DNA of 64,000 nucleotides from Novosphingobium resinovorum (GCF_001742225.1 NZ_CP017075.1:1240001-1304000); one strand, 5' to 3'; shown: positions 1 through 7,920, counted from the first letter of the stretch. The notes: generated by a model from the letters alone, not told the origin. Made by a program: numbers and translations.

Positions 1-102
1 ATGATGCGCATGGTTGTCCAGCTTCGGAAGATGAAGCCCGACGACCGCCGCGAAATGGAGATGCTCCTCGACACCTACAAGGCCGCGTTGGGGATCGACT
101 GA
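1..102 (+). CDS. 3' end of a phage gene, unknown product
   Basis: The frame is open from the first base and stops at 100-102, giving at least 33 residues (ends LDTYKAALGID). The ATG at base 1 may be internal because the window edge cuts the gene. Its stop overlaps the next start as ATGA, so it belongs to the same early prophage operon. No family is recognisable from this short piece. Confidence 0.55.
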   Translation: MMRMVVQLRKMKPDDRREMEMLLDTYKAALGID

Positions 103-929
103 TGGCTACGGCTCTAGCCCCTTGGGGGCATGACGCCCTTGCCGCAGATCTCGCGCGCAAGCTGCGCAACGACGGCAAGTGCTGGACATGGCTCAATGCG
201 ACCATCGGCGCATGGTCCGGGCCGCGCCCCGATATCATGGCGTTTCCGCGCTACCGCTACGACTGCCCGCAAATCCTTGCCTACGAGATCAAGGTTTCGC
301 GCTCGGACCTGCTGAGCGACCTCAACAGCGGCAAGTGGCGCAAGTACCAGGAACACTGCCAGTCGGTGACGTTCGCGATGCCCCACGGTATCGCCAAGGC
401 CGACGAGATCCCGGCTGAGTGCGGCGTCATGTTCCGCACCGGTCGCGGCTGGCGCACCGAGCGTCGGGCGACCAACATCGGCTCCGCCTGCTCGATCCAG
501 GCGATGGCGAAGCTGCTGACCTGCCATCCGTCGCAGGAGCCCCGGCCGGAGCTACCGAAGTACGAGCAGGATGGTCTCGCCCGCCACGCCCGCGACCGGT
601 TCACCAGGGCGCGCGGCAACGAGATCGGATATGCGCTCGCCCGGCTTGCCGCCGACATGGCGGAGGGCATCGACCCGGCGAAGCACGCGCGGGAGAAGGC
701 CGAGAAGATCCTTGTCGACGCGCATGCCGAAGCCGAGGAGCTTCGCAAGCAGCTGGTGCCCCTGCTGTCCGCCCTCGGTCTGCCGGAGAAGGCTGATTCG
801 TGGACCGTGCGGGAACGTGTGCGCCGCGCCATCGCCGAGCTCGCGGCCGACGAGCATGTTTCCCGCGCGCGCAATGCGCTCGCCGAGGTCACGCTCGCCG
901 TTGAACGCGCACAGGCGGTGCTCTCGTGA
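102..929 (+). CDS. MmcB-like PD-(D/E)XK nuclease-fold protein
   Basis: 275 aa. The N-terminal half has the pattern of the MmcB family, a restriction-endonuclease-like fold linked to DNA repair in alphaproteobacteria: RPDIMAF with Asp44, then YEIKVSRSDLLSDL with Glu62 and Lys64, which form a plausible D...ExK active site, then KWRKYQEHC. The C-terminal half (about 190-275) is Ala/Glu-rich and probably a helical coiled coil. Start ATG overlaps the preceding stop and the end overlaps the next start, so it is cotranscribed with the early genes. Nuclease activity is inferred; a DNA-binding role is also possible. Confidence 0.7.
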   Translation: MATALAPWGHDALAADLARKLRNDGKCWTWLNATIGAWSGPRPDIMAFPRYRYDCPQILAYEIKVSRSDLLSDLNSGKWRKYQEHCQSVTFAMPHGIAKADEIPAECGVMFRTGRGWRTERRATNIGSACSIQAMAKLLTCHPSQEPRPELPKYEQDGLARHARDRFTRARGNEIGYALARLAADMAEGIDPAKHAREKAEKILVDAHAEAEELRKQLVPLLSALGLPEKADSWTVRERVRRAIAELAADEHVSRARNALAEVTLAVERAQAVLS

Positions 930-1066
930 CGCCGAAACAGGAATACGAGCGTCGGAAGTACCTGCCCGGGCAGATCGAGGCGACGCGCCGCAAGTTGGCC
1001 ATGCTGGAGCGCAAGGCTGTACGGTACGGCATGCGCGACCTGCTGCGTACGGAGCGCCGCGCGTGA
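926..1066 (+). CDS. Small basic phage protein, 46 aa
   Basis: GTG start overlaps the upstream stop as GTGA, and the stop overlaps the next GTG start the same way. The product is strongly basic, rich in Arg and Lys, with no recognised domain. The two-sided coupling and GC-rich codon use support it as a real gene; the function is unknown. Confidence 0.5.
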   Translation: MTPKQEYERRKYLPGQIEATRRKLAMLERKAVRYGMRDLLRTERRA

Positions 1067-1428
1067 TCGAGGTCGATCTCCCCTATCCCCATGCCTACCT
1101 GTGGCCGAACCGACGCCCTGCGACGAAGCAGGCGGCATCGGCCCGGGTAAGCCAACACCGGACGTGGGCGTTTCACGCCACCATGGCGGATCCCGCCTGG
1201 CGCAGCTTCGTGCCCGGCGCCAGTGTGCCCGTGCACATCATCGTCAGCCGCAAGGCCGCTGGCGTCTACCCCGACCGTGACAACACGGTTGCTGCCGCCA
1301 AGGCCTACCTCGACGGGATCGCTGACCGCCTCGGCTTCAACGACCGCTTGTTCGCTGCGCCGACGGTAGAGTTCATTCCGCTTATCAACGGCCGGTTCCT
1401 CTTCCAGATCGGTGGCGCCCCTCGGTGA
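1063..1428 (+). CDS. RusA-like Holliday junction resolvase
   Basis: 121 aa from a GTG start that overlaps the preceding stop; the frame is open further upstream but that part overlaps the MmcB-like gene. RusA-family signatures are visible: an N-terminal PYPHAYLWPNRR strand, a central YPDRDN cluster (Asp71, Asp73, Asn74), Lys80, then LDGIADRLGFNDR with Asp94. RusA enzymes are small Mg-dependent nucleases that resolve four-way junctions, commonly carried by lambdoid phages beside replication genes. Length fits the family (about 120 aa). Confidence 0.75.
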   Translation: MIEVDLPYPHAYLWPNRRPATKQAASARVSQHRTWAFHATMADPAWRSFVPGASVPVHIIVSRKAAGVYPDRDNTVAAAKAYLDGIADRLGFNDRLFAAPTVEFIPLINGRFLFQIGGAPR

Positions 1429-2177
1429 AGATCTCTGAACTCATGCAGGCCATGAGCGATGCCGGTGCCCCCATGGAGGCGATCCTCATCGCCGTCCGCG
1501 CCATTGAAGAGCGTGAGGCGCAGATTGCTGCGCGTGATGAAGCCTTGGACGGGAAGAAGGCGAAGGATGCAGCCCGCAAGCGCGCCGAACGCCAAGCCGC
1601 GCGCTTTGTGTCCGACAATGTCCAAGGACAGTCCACGGACAATCCACGGACGGTCCAAGGACAATCCACGGACGGTCCCGGGATTGTCCAGGACGAACCC
1701 TCCCTTCCCCTCCTCCCCAATGAAAATAATTCTAACCCCACCACCCCTACCCACCCGGAAAACCCAACCCCGCCCGCGCGTAAGGGAACCCGGCTTCCGG
1801 CAGCCTGGGAGCCCGCCGCTCTGGATGGCCCGACAGCCGACGAGGTTTCGGCATGGCCGGTGGGTGCGATCGAGCGGGAACTCTCGAAATTCCGGGATTG
1901 GGCCAAGGGCGCGCCCGGCGTGAAGGGCGTGAAGTCCGATTGGGACGCAACCTGGCGGAACTGGCTCCGCCGAGCACAAGAGGAAGGACGGTACGGCAAT
2001 GGAACACATCGGAACGACGGTAGGTCGCCTGCTCCCCGGAATGCCGGGCGCCCTCGTGACGGAGCTATCGCTGAGCTCGATCGCCAGCTTGGGCTCGACG
2101 GCTTTGGCGAACCGCTTGGACGATGGGATGCTGGCGGCGGTCCAGGCTCTCGCGGCCGCTCCGTTGCCCGCACCTGA
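1425..2177 (+). CDS. O-like phage replication protein
   Basis: 250 aa. The N-terminal part is helical and charged (EREAQIAARDEALDGKKAK...RKRAER). The middle (about 65-125) is a low-complexity Gln/Ser/Pro linker encoded by the tandem DNA repeat at 1621-1697. The C-terminal part (about 150-190) has FRDWAKGAPGVKGVKSDWD followed by WRNWLRRA, a pattern I associate with C-terminal regions of phage replication initiators. Position next to RusA and before another small helical protein matches a lambda O-P style module. The assignment rests on architecture and context, not alignment; no N-terminal winged helix is obvious. Confidence 0.5.
   Translation: MKISELMQAMSDAGAPMEAILIAVRAIEEREAQIAARDEALDGKKAKDAARKRAERQAARFVSDNVQGQSTDNPRTVQGQSTDGPGIVQDEPSLPLLPNENNSNPTTPTHPENPTPPARKGTRLPAAWEPAALDGPTADEVSAWPVGAIERELSKFRDWAKGAPGVKGVKSDWDATWRNWLRRAQEEGRYGNGTHRNDGRSPAPRNAGRPRDGAIAELDRQLGLDGFGEPLGRWDAGGGPGSRGRSVART
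1621..1697 (+). repeat. 11-bp phased direct repeats, candidate replication origin
   Basis: Units of TCCAMGGACRR start at 1621, 1632, 1643, 1654 and 1665, five near-perfect copies exactly 11 bp apart, followed by degenerate units at 1676 and 1687. A pyrimidine-rich stretch and the AT-rich TGAAAATAATTCTAAC (from 1721) come directly after. In lambdoid phages the origin lies inside the initiator gene as iterons followed by an AT-rich unwinding region, and this array has that layout. Origin function is inferred. Confidence 0.5.
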
Positions 2178-2628
2178 GCCGTGCGACGCCCAGCATTTCA
2201 ACCAGTGCCTGCGTGTGCTGCTGGCGAACCTGCCGAAGCGCAATTCCGATGACATCAGCGGAAAGCTCCTGATCTCAACCTACCAGAAGAAGCTCGGCAA
2301 CCTCCCGAAGGATCAGATCAGCTTCATCGCTGACCGGGCCATCACCGAATGCGAGTGGTTCCCTTCGATCGCCGAGTGCCTGCGCTTGGCGGAAGGCTGG
2401 GAGCGGAACGACGATGCAGTGCGGGTTCGCCGCGAAGCCACGGTCGCCGCACGCTGGGAGAGACAGGCCCGATTCGAGGAGATGATGGCCCGCCTCGCCG
2501 CCGGCGACGTGGACCAGTCGGAGATCGATGGCCTGCCGGTGTCCTGGCTCGAAGTTGCCGAGACGCGCGGCCACCTGCGCCGCGAGGACGGCGGCCGGTA
2601 CACTTCGCGCATCCCTGCAAAGGCCTAA
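2128..2628 (+). CDS. Phage protein following the replication gene, possibly a helicase-loader-type protein
   Basis: 166 aa from ATG 2128. The frame is open back to an ATG at 1999, but that start would overlap the replication gene by 179 bases. The recognisable core is an all-helical segment (KLLISTYQKKLGNLPK, then a Trp/Pro-containing region) and a C-terminal Arg/Glu-rich helix. It has the position of lambda P or DnaC-type loaders but no Walker A motif, so it is not a DnaC-type ATPase. The function is open. Confidence 0.5.
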   Translation: MLAAVQALAAAPLPAPEPCDAQHFNQCLRVLLANLPKRNSDDISGKLLISTYQKKLGNLPKDQISFIADRAITECEWFPSIAECLRLAEGWERNDDAVRVRREATVAARWERQARFEEMMARLAAGDVDQSEIDGLPVSWLEVAETRGHLRREDGGRYTSRIPAKA

Positions 2629-2631
2629 TCC

Positions 2632-2898
2632 ATGGAGCTGGGGGTCATAGTCTCGCGCCACGCCATTGCGCGCTACCGCGAGCGGGTCCGCGACATGCCG
2701 GATAGCGAGATCGTCGCCGCGCTCTCGGGTCCTGCGTTCGTGAAAGCCGCAGACTTTGGAGCGCCCTACGTGAAGCTCGGGACCGGCCAGCATGTCGTCA
2801 TCACTGGCAGGCGCATCGCCACGGTCCTGGCGAAGGATACCTGGCTGGCGACCTTGTCGACCACCAGCATTTTCAATCTCAAGTACGCGAGGTCCTGA
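2632..2898 (+). CDS. Small phage protein, 88 aa
   Basis: The product starts MELGVIVSRHAIARYRERV. A His-x3-Arg-Tyr-x-Glu-Arg pattern near the N-terminus followed by short beta strands resembles small toxin/RNase-like folds (DUF4258-like), but no firm family can be assigned. It sits 3 bases after the previous stop and abuts the next gene, so it is part of the same operon. Confidence 0.5.
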   Translation: MELGVIVSRHAIARYRERVRDMPDSEIVAALSGPAFVKAADFGAPYVKLGTGQHVVITGRRIATVLAKDTWLATLSTTSIFNLKYARS

Positions 2899-3714
2899 AT
2901 GTACGCGGGGGAAGTCACCACCACCGATGCCGCGCCGGTATCATCTGCCAACATCTGCGCCTGCGGCACGCCGATCAGCCCGCACTCACGCGGCTCGTGC
3001 ATCAAGTGCGGGCACGCGAAGATGCGCCGCGGTGTTCCCGACGACTTTGCCGAGATCCTGCGCCGCCTCGGATCGCAGGGAGCGGCCAAGCACTACAAGA
3101 CTTCGCTGAGCACGCTGACCCGCTGGCGCCGCGAGTGCGGGATGGCCAAGCACCACCGCGCCAAGCCCTCGGCCGGGACCGGGATGCGCCGCACCGGCTT
3201 TGCCGAGCGCCCGCTGATGCATGCCCGCGACATGTCGTTCGTCGGACGGTCTGCGGACTACCTGCGCCGCTACGGCTCGATCCACCGCTGCAACCACGAT
3301 GGCAGCTTCAACCCCAAGGGCGATCACTGGCGCCGGAACAACCGGGTAGTGACCTCCGACCATATCGTGAAGATCGCGATCAACCTGGGCTTCCGGTACG
3401 AGTACGACATTGCCCCCGGCGAAGTCCCCGCCGGGTTCGCCTCGGTCGCGGAGACGGGCGTGCGCAACGCCGAGAAGTTCTTCGGCCTGTCCCGCCGCAC
3501 GGTCGCCCAGTGGAAGCGCGAGCGTTGCCCTGCCCCGCGTGGTGCGCGCCGCAAGGATACGCCGACCGACCTGACGACGATATCCGGACGCCTGAGCCTG
3601 CGCGCCATGGCCGACCACTACCAGGTATCGAAGGGCACCGTGATACGCTGGTTACGGGAAGCTGACGTCTCGATCGCCGAGCGCAAGAGCCTCGGAAAGC
3701 GGCTGAATTCCTAG
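2899..3714 (+). CDS. Zinc-ribbon and HTH DNA-binding protein, putative phage regulator
   Basis: 271 aa. Residues 20-45 carry two Cys pairs (CAC and CIKC, with His nearby), a likely zinc ribbon. Three helix-turn-helix-like segments follow: GAAKHYKTSLSTLTRWRREC (about 61-80), NAEKFFGLSRRTVAQWKRER (about 190-210) and MADHYQVSKGTVIRWLREA (about 236-255). It is the last early gene before an AT-rich gap, and the terminase/structural block follows. A role as an activator of late transcription is inferred from position only; a homeodomain-like homing or resolvase relic is an alternative. Confidence 0.55.
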   Translation: MYAGEVTTTDAAPVSSANICACGTPISPHSRGSCIKCGHAKMRRGVPDDFAEILRRLGSQGAAKHYKTSLSTLTRWRRECGMAKHHRAKPSAGTGMRRTGFAERPLMHARDMSFVGRSADYLRRYGSIHRCNHDGSFNPKGDHWRRNNRVVTSDHIVKIAINLGFRYEYDIAPGEVPAGFASVAETGVRNAEKFFGLSRRTVAQWKRERCPAPRGARRKDTPTDLTTISGRLSLRAMADHYQVSKGTVIRWLREADVSIAERKSLGKRLNS

Positions 3715-3763
3715 CTGCGCATAGCCGGAACAATTTTGAACCAACTCAGGCAAAGATTTTTTC
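3715..3763 (+). promoter_or_regulatory. AT-rich gap, candidate promoter for the packaging/structural operon
   Basis: This 49-base gap is among the few AT-rich stretches in the left part. It has TTGAAC (about 3736) as a possible -35 element and ends in ATTTTTTC directly before the ATG at 3764, with no clear Shine-Dalgarno sequence. It separates the early block from the packaging genes. No convincing -10 hexamer is visible. Confidence 0.3.
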
Positions 3764-4393
3764 ATGAAGAAAACGGCAGTGAAATCGAGGCCCCAGCCGC
3801 CCGCCGCTCTAATGGAAGCCCATGATGAGCAGTTCGTTCCCGACCATAAGTTCCGGGACTGGATCGTCTCGACCTTCATCGATGGCGAGGGGCATCTGCA
3901 TAACCCGGATCACCAGCACCTGCGCTTCGCGGACATCGGTGTCCTGTGGACCAACGTCGACAACAGCCGGAACATGCGGACGGTCATTGGGCAGGCTGAA
4001 CTGATGCCGCCCATGGCGATGGGGAAGTGGCAGCGCGCCCGCGCCGAGCAGCAGATCGCCGATTGGTTCGACGGCATGCCCACGTTCGTCCTGACCTTCC
4101 ACGCCAAGTGGGCATCGATCATGGACGACGCCAGCTTCTGCGCGCTCGTGGAACACGAGCTCTACCACTGCGCGCAGAAGAAGGACGATCACGGCCAGCC
4201 GAAGTTTACCCAGGCGGGCCTGCCATCGTTCGGGATTCGTGGACACGACGTTGAAGAGTTCGTCGGTGTCGTCGCCCGATATGGTCCGACCGCAGAGGTG
4301 TCGCGGATGGTGGAGGCCGCGCTCGGGGACCGTGGAACCAGCCGCCTCGATGTCGCTCGCGCGTGCGGCACCTGTCATTTGAAGGCGGCTTGA
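3764..4393 (+). CDS. Putative phage metallopeptidase
   Basis: 209 aa. The zincin signature HELYH occurs at residues 131-135 (HExxH), within an FCALVEHELYHCAQ helix, and a later region GHDVEEFVGVVARYG could supply the third ligand. This matches the putative phage metallopeptidase family seen beside terminase genes in proteobacterial prophages. The C-terminus has a CGTC pair. The cellular substrate is unknown. It opens the packaging cluster and is followed 1 base later by the DUF2280 gene. Confidence 0.7.
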   Translation: MKKTAVKSRPQPPAALMEAHDEQFVPDHKFRDWIVSTFIDGEGHLHNPDHQHLRFADIGVLWTNVDNSRNMRTVIGQAELMPPMAMGKWQRARAEQQIADWFDGMPTFVLTFHAKWASIMDDASFCALVEHELYHCAQKKDDHGQPKFTQAGLPSFGIRGHDVEEFVGVVARYGPTAEVSRMVEAALGDRGTSRLDVARACGTCHLKAA

Positions 4394-4394
4394 T

Positions 4395-4892
4395 ATGGCG
4401 TTGAAACCGAAACGGAAGCGCCCGGAGCGGCGTCTCGACGACACGGCGAAGGCCTACATCGTGCACGCGCTGGCCATGTTCGACACGCCGACGATGGTGT
4501 CGAAGAGCCTGAAGGAAGACCTTGGCGTCGATGCGAGCCCGCAGCTGGTCGAGAGCTACAACCCGACGAAGCGGGCGGGTCGCAATCTCTCCGACAAGTG
4601 GAAGACGATGTTCGAGGAGGCGCGCAAGGCGTTTCTCGAAGACGCGAGTTCGATCCCGATCGCGAACCGGTCGGCCCGCCTGCGCGCGCTGCAGCGCATG
4701 GCCACGAAGGCGGAGCACATGGGGAACATGGCGATGGTGTCCAAGCTGCTGGAGCAGGCGGCGAAGGAGATGGGCAACGCCTTCACGAACAAGATCGACC
4801 TGCAGTCCAGCGATGGGACCATGAGCCCGCCGTCGCTGAACGACTTCTACGGCGGGCTCCGCAAGGCGCAGGAGGGCAATGCAGATGGCTGA
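4395..4892 (+). CDS. DUF2280 protein, probable small terminase subunit
   Basis: 165 aa. The N-terminal half fits the DUF2280 pattern: AKAYIVHALAMFDTP, a central YNPTKRAGRNLSDKWK and FEEARKAFLED, with helical repeats after it. DUF2280 proteins commonly lie just before the large terminase and are considered DNA-recognition (TerS) subunits. Here five small genes intervene before the large subunit. The family call is good; the TerS role is an inference from position. Confidence 0.65.
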   Translation: MALKPKRKRPERRLDDTAKAYIVHALAMFDTPTMVSKSLKEDLGVDASPQLVESYNPTKRAGRNLSDKWKTMFEEARKAFLEDASSIPIANRSARLRALQRMATKAEHMGNMAMVSKLLEQAAKEMGNAFTNKIDLQSSDGTMSPPSLNDFYGGLRKAQEGNADG

Positions 4893-5001
4893 TTTTCTGA
4901 CGATCGCCGTGATGGCGGTGATGACCGGCGCGTGGATGTGGCATCACGAGGCGCACGTCGTTGCCTGGGTTGAACTGGATGACCTGGGAGACAAGGCATG
5001 A
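4885..5001 (+). CDS. Small hydrophobic protein, 38 aa
   Basis: ATG 4885 overlaps the DUF2280 stop, and the stop overlaps the next ATG as ATGA. The product starts MADFLTIAVMAVMTGAWMW, a single hydrophobic segment, then an acidic tail. It is probably a one-pass membrane peptide of unknown role. It is supported by two-sided translational coupling. Confidence 0.4.
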   Translation: MADFLTIAVMAVMTGAWMWHHEAHVVAWVELDDLGDKA

Positions 5002-5630
5002 GCACGAACGACGAGCGCGAGACGCTGCACAAGATCGCTACGAACGCGATCGAGGTGCTTACGGTCTACGACAAGCTAGCTGGTGCAGCATTCGAAGCGG
5101 CCCTCGCCTCCCTGCCCGCCCCAGCCCCGGCGGCGGAATGTCAGGATCCGAAGTGCTTCCATTGCGGCGACAGTGGCGAAATCTTCGGCCATGCCGACGA
5201 CTGCGACAACGACAGCTGCTCGCTGAACGGCGACATCGATAGCTGTCTCGGTAAGGTTGAGCCGTGTGAATGCGCCGAACCTGCAAGCGATCCTTGCAAG
5301 TTGGTGGTGGCTGATCGTAACGCGATGATCGACGCCGCCCGCCGCGCAATTACCGATCGCTATTACGCAGGTGGTAAAGTTCGCCAGATGACGGCGGTCA
5401 AACCCCGCGAACTCGCAGAGCTTGTACTGGACGCGGCATTACCTCTCGTCTTCGCCCAGCAAGCGCCCGCGACGGGTGGTGAGGAGGCCGAAGTTACCGC
5501 CTGGGACATTGCGCAGGCCGAGCGTCACTATCCGCCCTCAAGCTGGAGGCGCGAGGCCATCATGGACCTTGCACGGTTCGTGGCATCAGTTCGGGTCGCG
5601 GCCCTGTCCGCAAAGGACGGCACTGCATGA
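4998..5630 (+). CDS. Cys-rich phage protein of unknown function
   Basis: 210 aa. Residues 47-95 hold a cluster of about nine cysteines (CQDPKCFHCG..., CDNDSC, CECAEP), suggesting a zinc-binding finger resembling DnaJ-type knuckles but without a CxxCxGxG repeat. The rest is helical, including an ARRAITDRYYAGGK segment. Similar accessory proteins occur in early regions of sphingomonad phages; no function can be assigned. Confidence 0.5.
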   Translation: MSTNDERETLHKIATNAIEVLTVYDKLAGAAFEAALASLPAPAPAAECQDPKCFHCGDSGEIFGHADDCDNDSCSLNGDIDSCLGKVEPCECAEPASDPCKLVVADRNAMIDAARRAITDRYYAGGKVRQMTAVKPRELAELVLDAALPLVFAQQAPATGGEEAEVTAWDIAQAERHYPPSSWRREAIMDLARFVASVRVAALSAKDGTA

Positions 5631-5758
5631 TCGGCAAGCTGCTTTGCATGATCGGCATCCACGCATGGCATCGGACTGGGCGCGTCACTGACAGACAGCG
5701 CGGCATCAGCAAGCTGATCTGCACCCGCTGCGGAACCCGCAAATGGTGGCGCGCATGA
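5627..5758 (+). CDS. Small protein with Cys pair, 43 aa
   Basis: The ATG overlaps the preceding stop (ATGA), and the stop overlaps the HNH start the same way. The product MIGKLLCMIGIHAWH... ends with a CTRCG pair and basic residues, a short zinc-knuckle-like peptide. It resembles DUF1660-type small phage proteins (CxxGxHxW followed by CxRCG), a tentative resemblance. Confidence 0.45.
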   Translation: MIGKLLCMIGIHAWHRTGRVTDRQRGISKLICTRCGTRKWWRA

Positions 5759-6000
5759 GTGGTTGGGCATTAACCAGCCGGCGCCGTCGTCTTCGTAAGG
5801 CACTGAGAGAACGGGACGGAGACGCCTGCTGCTGGTGCTGGCTACCGATGCTGTTCGGCCTTCGGATGCGTCATCATAAGCTGATCCCGACCATCGAGCA
5901 CATTACCCCGCGATCGGAAGGCGGTTCTGACGACCTCGATAACCTCGTGCTGGCCCATCGCATCTGCAACCAGCGCCGCGCACAGGCAACGCGGATATGA
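5755..6000 (+). CDS. HNH endonuclease, packaging-associated
   Basis: 81 aa from ATG 5755, chosen because it overlaps the previous stop as ATGA; an upstream ATG at 5743 is possible. HNH features are visible: a CCWCW zinc pair, then TIEHITPRSEGGSDDLDNLVLAHRICNQRR, which carries the catalytic His and the Asn of the beta-beta-alpha fold. HNH proteins next to terminase genes assist genome cutting in HK97-like phages, a plausible role here since the large terminase is 260 bases downstream. Confidence 0.75.
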   Translation: MSGWALTSRRRRLRKALRERDGDACCWCWLPMLFGLRMRHHKLIPTIEHITPRSEGGSDDLDNLVLAHRICNQRRAQATRI

Positions 6001-6266
6001 GGGTCAAGGTCACCGAGCGGGACCTGCGCCACGGTGCCAACTCGGTGCGCTTCGGCAACGCCATCCTCGCGTGCGAGGGTTACGCGCCCTCGTGCTCGGA
6101 TCAGGGCCGCTGCGCCATGGACGGCCGGTGCTTCGCCAGCGCCCCGCACCTCGTCGCCGCGCGCATGATCGAAAGCCTCATACCGAAGGACGGCCGGGCC
6201 GGGATGCACTACGCCTACCTGCGACAGGCCGCGCAGAACCTGCGCGAGAAACGCGTCCACCTGTGA
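5997..6266 (+). CDS. Small phage protein, 89 aa
   Basis: It starts by overlapping the HNH stop and ends overlapping the terminase GTG start. The sequence contains a Cys-rich middle (ACEGYAPSCSDQGRCAMDGRC) that could bind a metal, followed by a helical C-terminus. No family is recognised. Translational coupling on both sides supports expression with the terminase. Confidence 0.5.
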   Translation: MRVKVTERDLRHGANSVRFGNAILACEGYAPSCSDQGRCAMDGRCFASAPHLVAARMIESLIPKDGRAGMHYAYLRQAAQNLREKRVHL

Positions 6267-7771
6267 ACGCGCATACGTCCATTCCCCTGCCCGGCCTTGG
6301 GCACAACGGCGGACCTACCCTCAATCCCGTCCTGCAGCCGTTCTGGCTCGCCGCCAACAATGAGCGTGGCGAGCCTATCCGCAACCGCGTGCTCTACGGC
6401 GGCCGCGCGTCGTCGAAGTCGTGGGATGCTGCAGGCTTCGCGATCTTCCTCGCCTGCAACATCAAGATCCGTGTCCTCTGTGCCCGCCAGTTCCAGAACA
6501 AGATCGAGGAATCGGTCTACGCCCTGCTCAAGGTCCAGATCGAGCGCTTCGGCCTGCAGGAGCAGTTCCGGATCCTCGACAACCGCATCGTCCACAAGCG
6601 GACGGGCAGCGAGTTCCTGTTCTACGGCCTGTGGCGGCACATCAGCGAGATCAAGTCCCTCGAAGGGATCGACATCTGCTGGCTCGAAGAGGCGCATGCC
6701 GTCACCGAGGATCAGTGGAAGGTGCTGGAGCCGACCATCCGTAAGGAGGGCTCGCAGTTCTGGATCATCTTCAACCCGCAGCTGTCCACCGACTTCGCCT
6801 GGCGCCGGTTCGTCGTGAACCCGCCGCCGGGGACGATCGTGCGCGGCATCAACTACAACGAGAACCCCTTCCTCTCCACGACGATGCTCGCGGTGATCGC
6901 CGCAGCGGCAGCCGAGGACGAGGAGGAGTTCAACCATATCTACCTCGGTGTCCCGCGCGACGACGATGACGCCGTGGTCATCAAGCGCTCGTGGGTCATG
7001 TCGGCCGTCGACGCGCACACCAAGCTCGGCATCGAGGTCAGCGGCCGCAAGCGCCTCGGCTTCGACGTCGCCGACGACGGGCCGGATCGCAATGCCCTCG
7101 TGCTTGCTCACGGCCCGCTCGCCATGTGGTCCGACCTATGGAAGGGCGGCGAAGACGAACTGCTCAAGTCGGCGACGCGCGCATGGAACGTCGCGGTCGA
7201 GCACGAAGCCGAGCTCATGTTCGACAGCATCGGCGTCGGCGCAGGTGTGGGCGGCAAAATCAACGAGTTGAACGGCATGCGCGAGCATCAGGCGGCCCGC
7301 CGCTACGTCAACCACATGGGGTTCAACGCCGGCGGCGCCGTGCACCGGCCCGATGACATCTACGCACGGTCCCACCCTCCCCGCACCAACAAGGACATGT
7401 TCTCGAACATCAAGGCGCAGGCATGGTGGGGCGTCGCCGACCGGCTGCGCAACGTCCACAATGCTATTCGCGGCTTCGGCGAGGATGGCGTGCGCACCGA
7501 CAGCTTCGATCAGTCGGAGATGATCTTCATCGACGGGGGCATGCCGAACCTGTCAAAGATCATCGACGAGCTATGCACGCCCAAGCGTGACTTCGACGGT
7601 GCGGGCAAGGTCAAGGTCGAGAGCAAGAAGGACCTGGCGAAGCCGAACCGAGTAGGCGGCCCCCGCCCGTCCCCGAACCTCGCCGACGCCTTCATCATGG
7701 CATATGGACCGGGTCAGGCGGCGATCCAGATGCATCCGGATGCTCTGAAGATGGCAATGGGGCGTCGCTGA
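6263..7771 (+). CDS. Large terminase subunit (PBSX/TerL type)
   Basis: 502 aa from a GTG start that overlaps the previous stop. The ATPase half shows VLYGGRASSKSWDAAGFAIF (Walker A variant GGRASSKS), IDICWLEEAH (Walker B with the catalytic Glu) and FWIIFNPQ. The nuclease half has GFDVADDGPDRNALVLA (first acidic motif), FDSIGVGAGV and a C-terminal NLADAFIMAYG. TerL translocates DNA into the prohead and cuts it. Portal and head genes follow, as expected. Confidence 0.9.
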   Translation: MNAHTSIPLPGLGHNGGPTLNPVLQPFWLAANNERGEPIRNRVLYGGRASSKSWDAAGFAIFLACNIKIRVLCARQFQNKIEESVYALLKVQIERFGLQEQFRILDNRIVHKRTGSEFLFYGLWRHISEIKSLEGIDICWLEEAHAVTEDQWKVLEPTIRKEGSQFWIIFNPQLSTDFAWRRFVVNPPPGTIVRGINYNENPFLSTTMLAVIAAAAAEDEEEFNHIYLGVPRDDDDAVVIKRSWVMSAVDAHTKLGIEVSGRKRLGFDVADDGPDRNALVLAHGPLAMWSDLWKGGEDELLKSATRAWNVAVEHEAELMFDSIGVGAGVGGKINELNGMREHQAARRYVNHMGFNAGGAVHRPDDIYARSHPPRTNKDMFSNIKAQAWWGVADRLRNVHNAIRGFGEDGVRTDSFDQSEMIFIDGGMPNLSKIIDELCTPKRDFDGAGKVKVESKKDLAKPNRVGGPRPSPNLADAFIMAYGPGQAAIQMHPDALKMAMGRR

Positions 7772-7892
7772 CCTGCTCCGCCAGTTGCTTGCGGATCTGC
7801 TCCTGGATGATGAACTGCTCCAGCGCGTCGGCGAGATCGGACACCTTGATTCCCATGCCCGCGCCATACCACGTGCCGCTGCCCGGTAACAT
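7695..7892 (-). CDS. Small antisense-strand phage protein between terminase and portal
   Basis: This minus-strand frame of 65 codons starts in the only real gap of the head cluster (7772-7920) and overlaps the terminase 3' end in antisense. The product contains MGIKVSDLADALEQFIIQEQ, a regular amphipathic helix, then an acidic/Pro-rich tail. Third codon positions are strongly G or C, as in real genes here. The start is uncertain: ATG 7892 has an AAGG close by, and ATG 7856 would give 53 aa. No family is recognised. Confidence 0.4.
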   Translation of the reverse strand: MLPGSGTWYGAGMGIKVSDLADALEQFIIQEQIRKQLAEQVSDAPLPSSEHPDASGSPPDPVHMP

Positions 7893-7920
7893 GGACCTTA
7901 CACCGTCGCTGTGAGGGACC

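Noticed and set aside
1621..1697. CRISPR-like array
   Set aside because: Repeats are 11 bp with no spacers and lie inside a coding frame; no cas genes are present.
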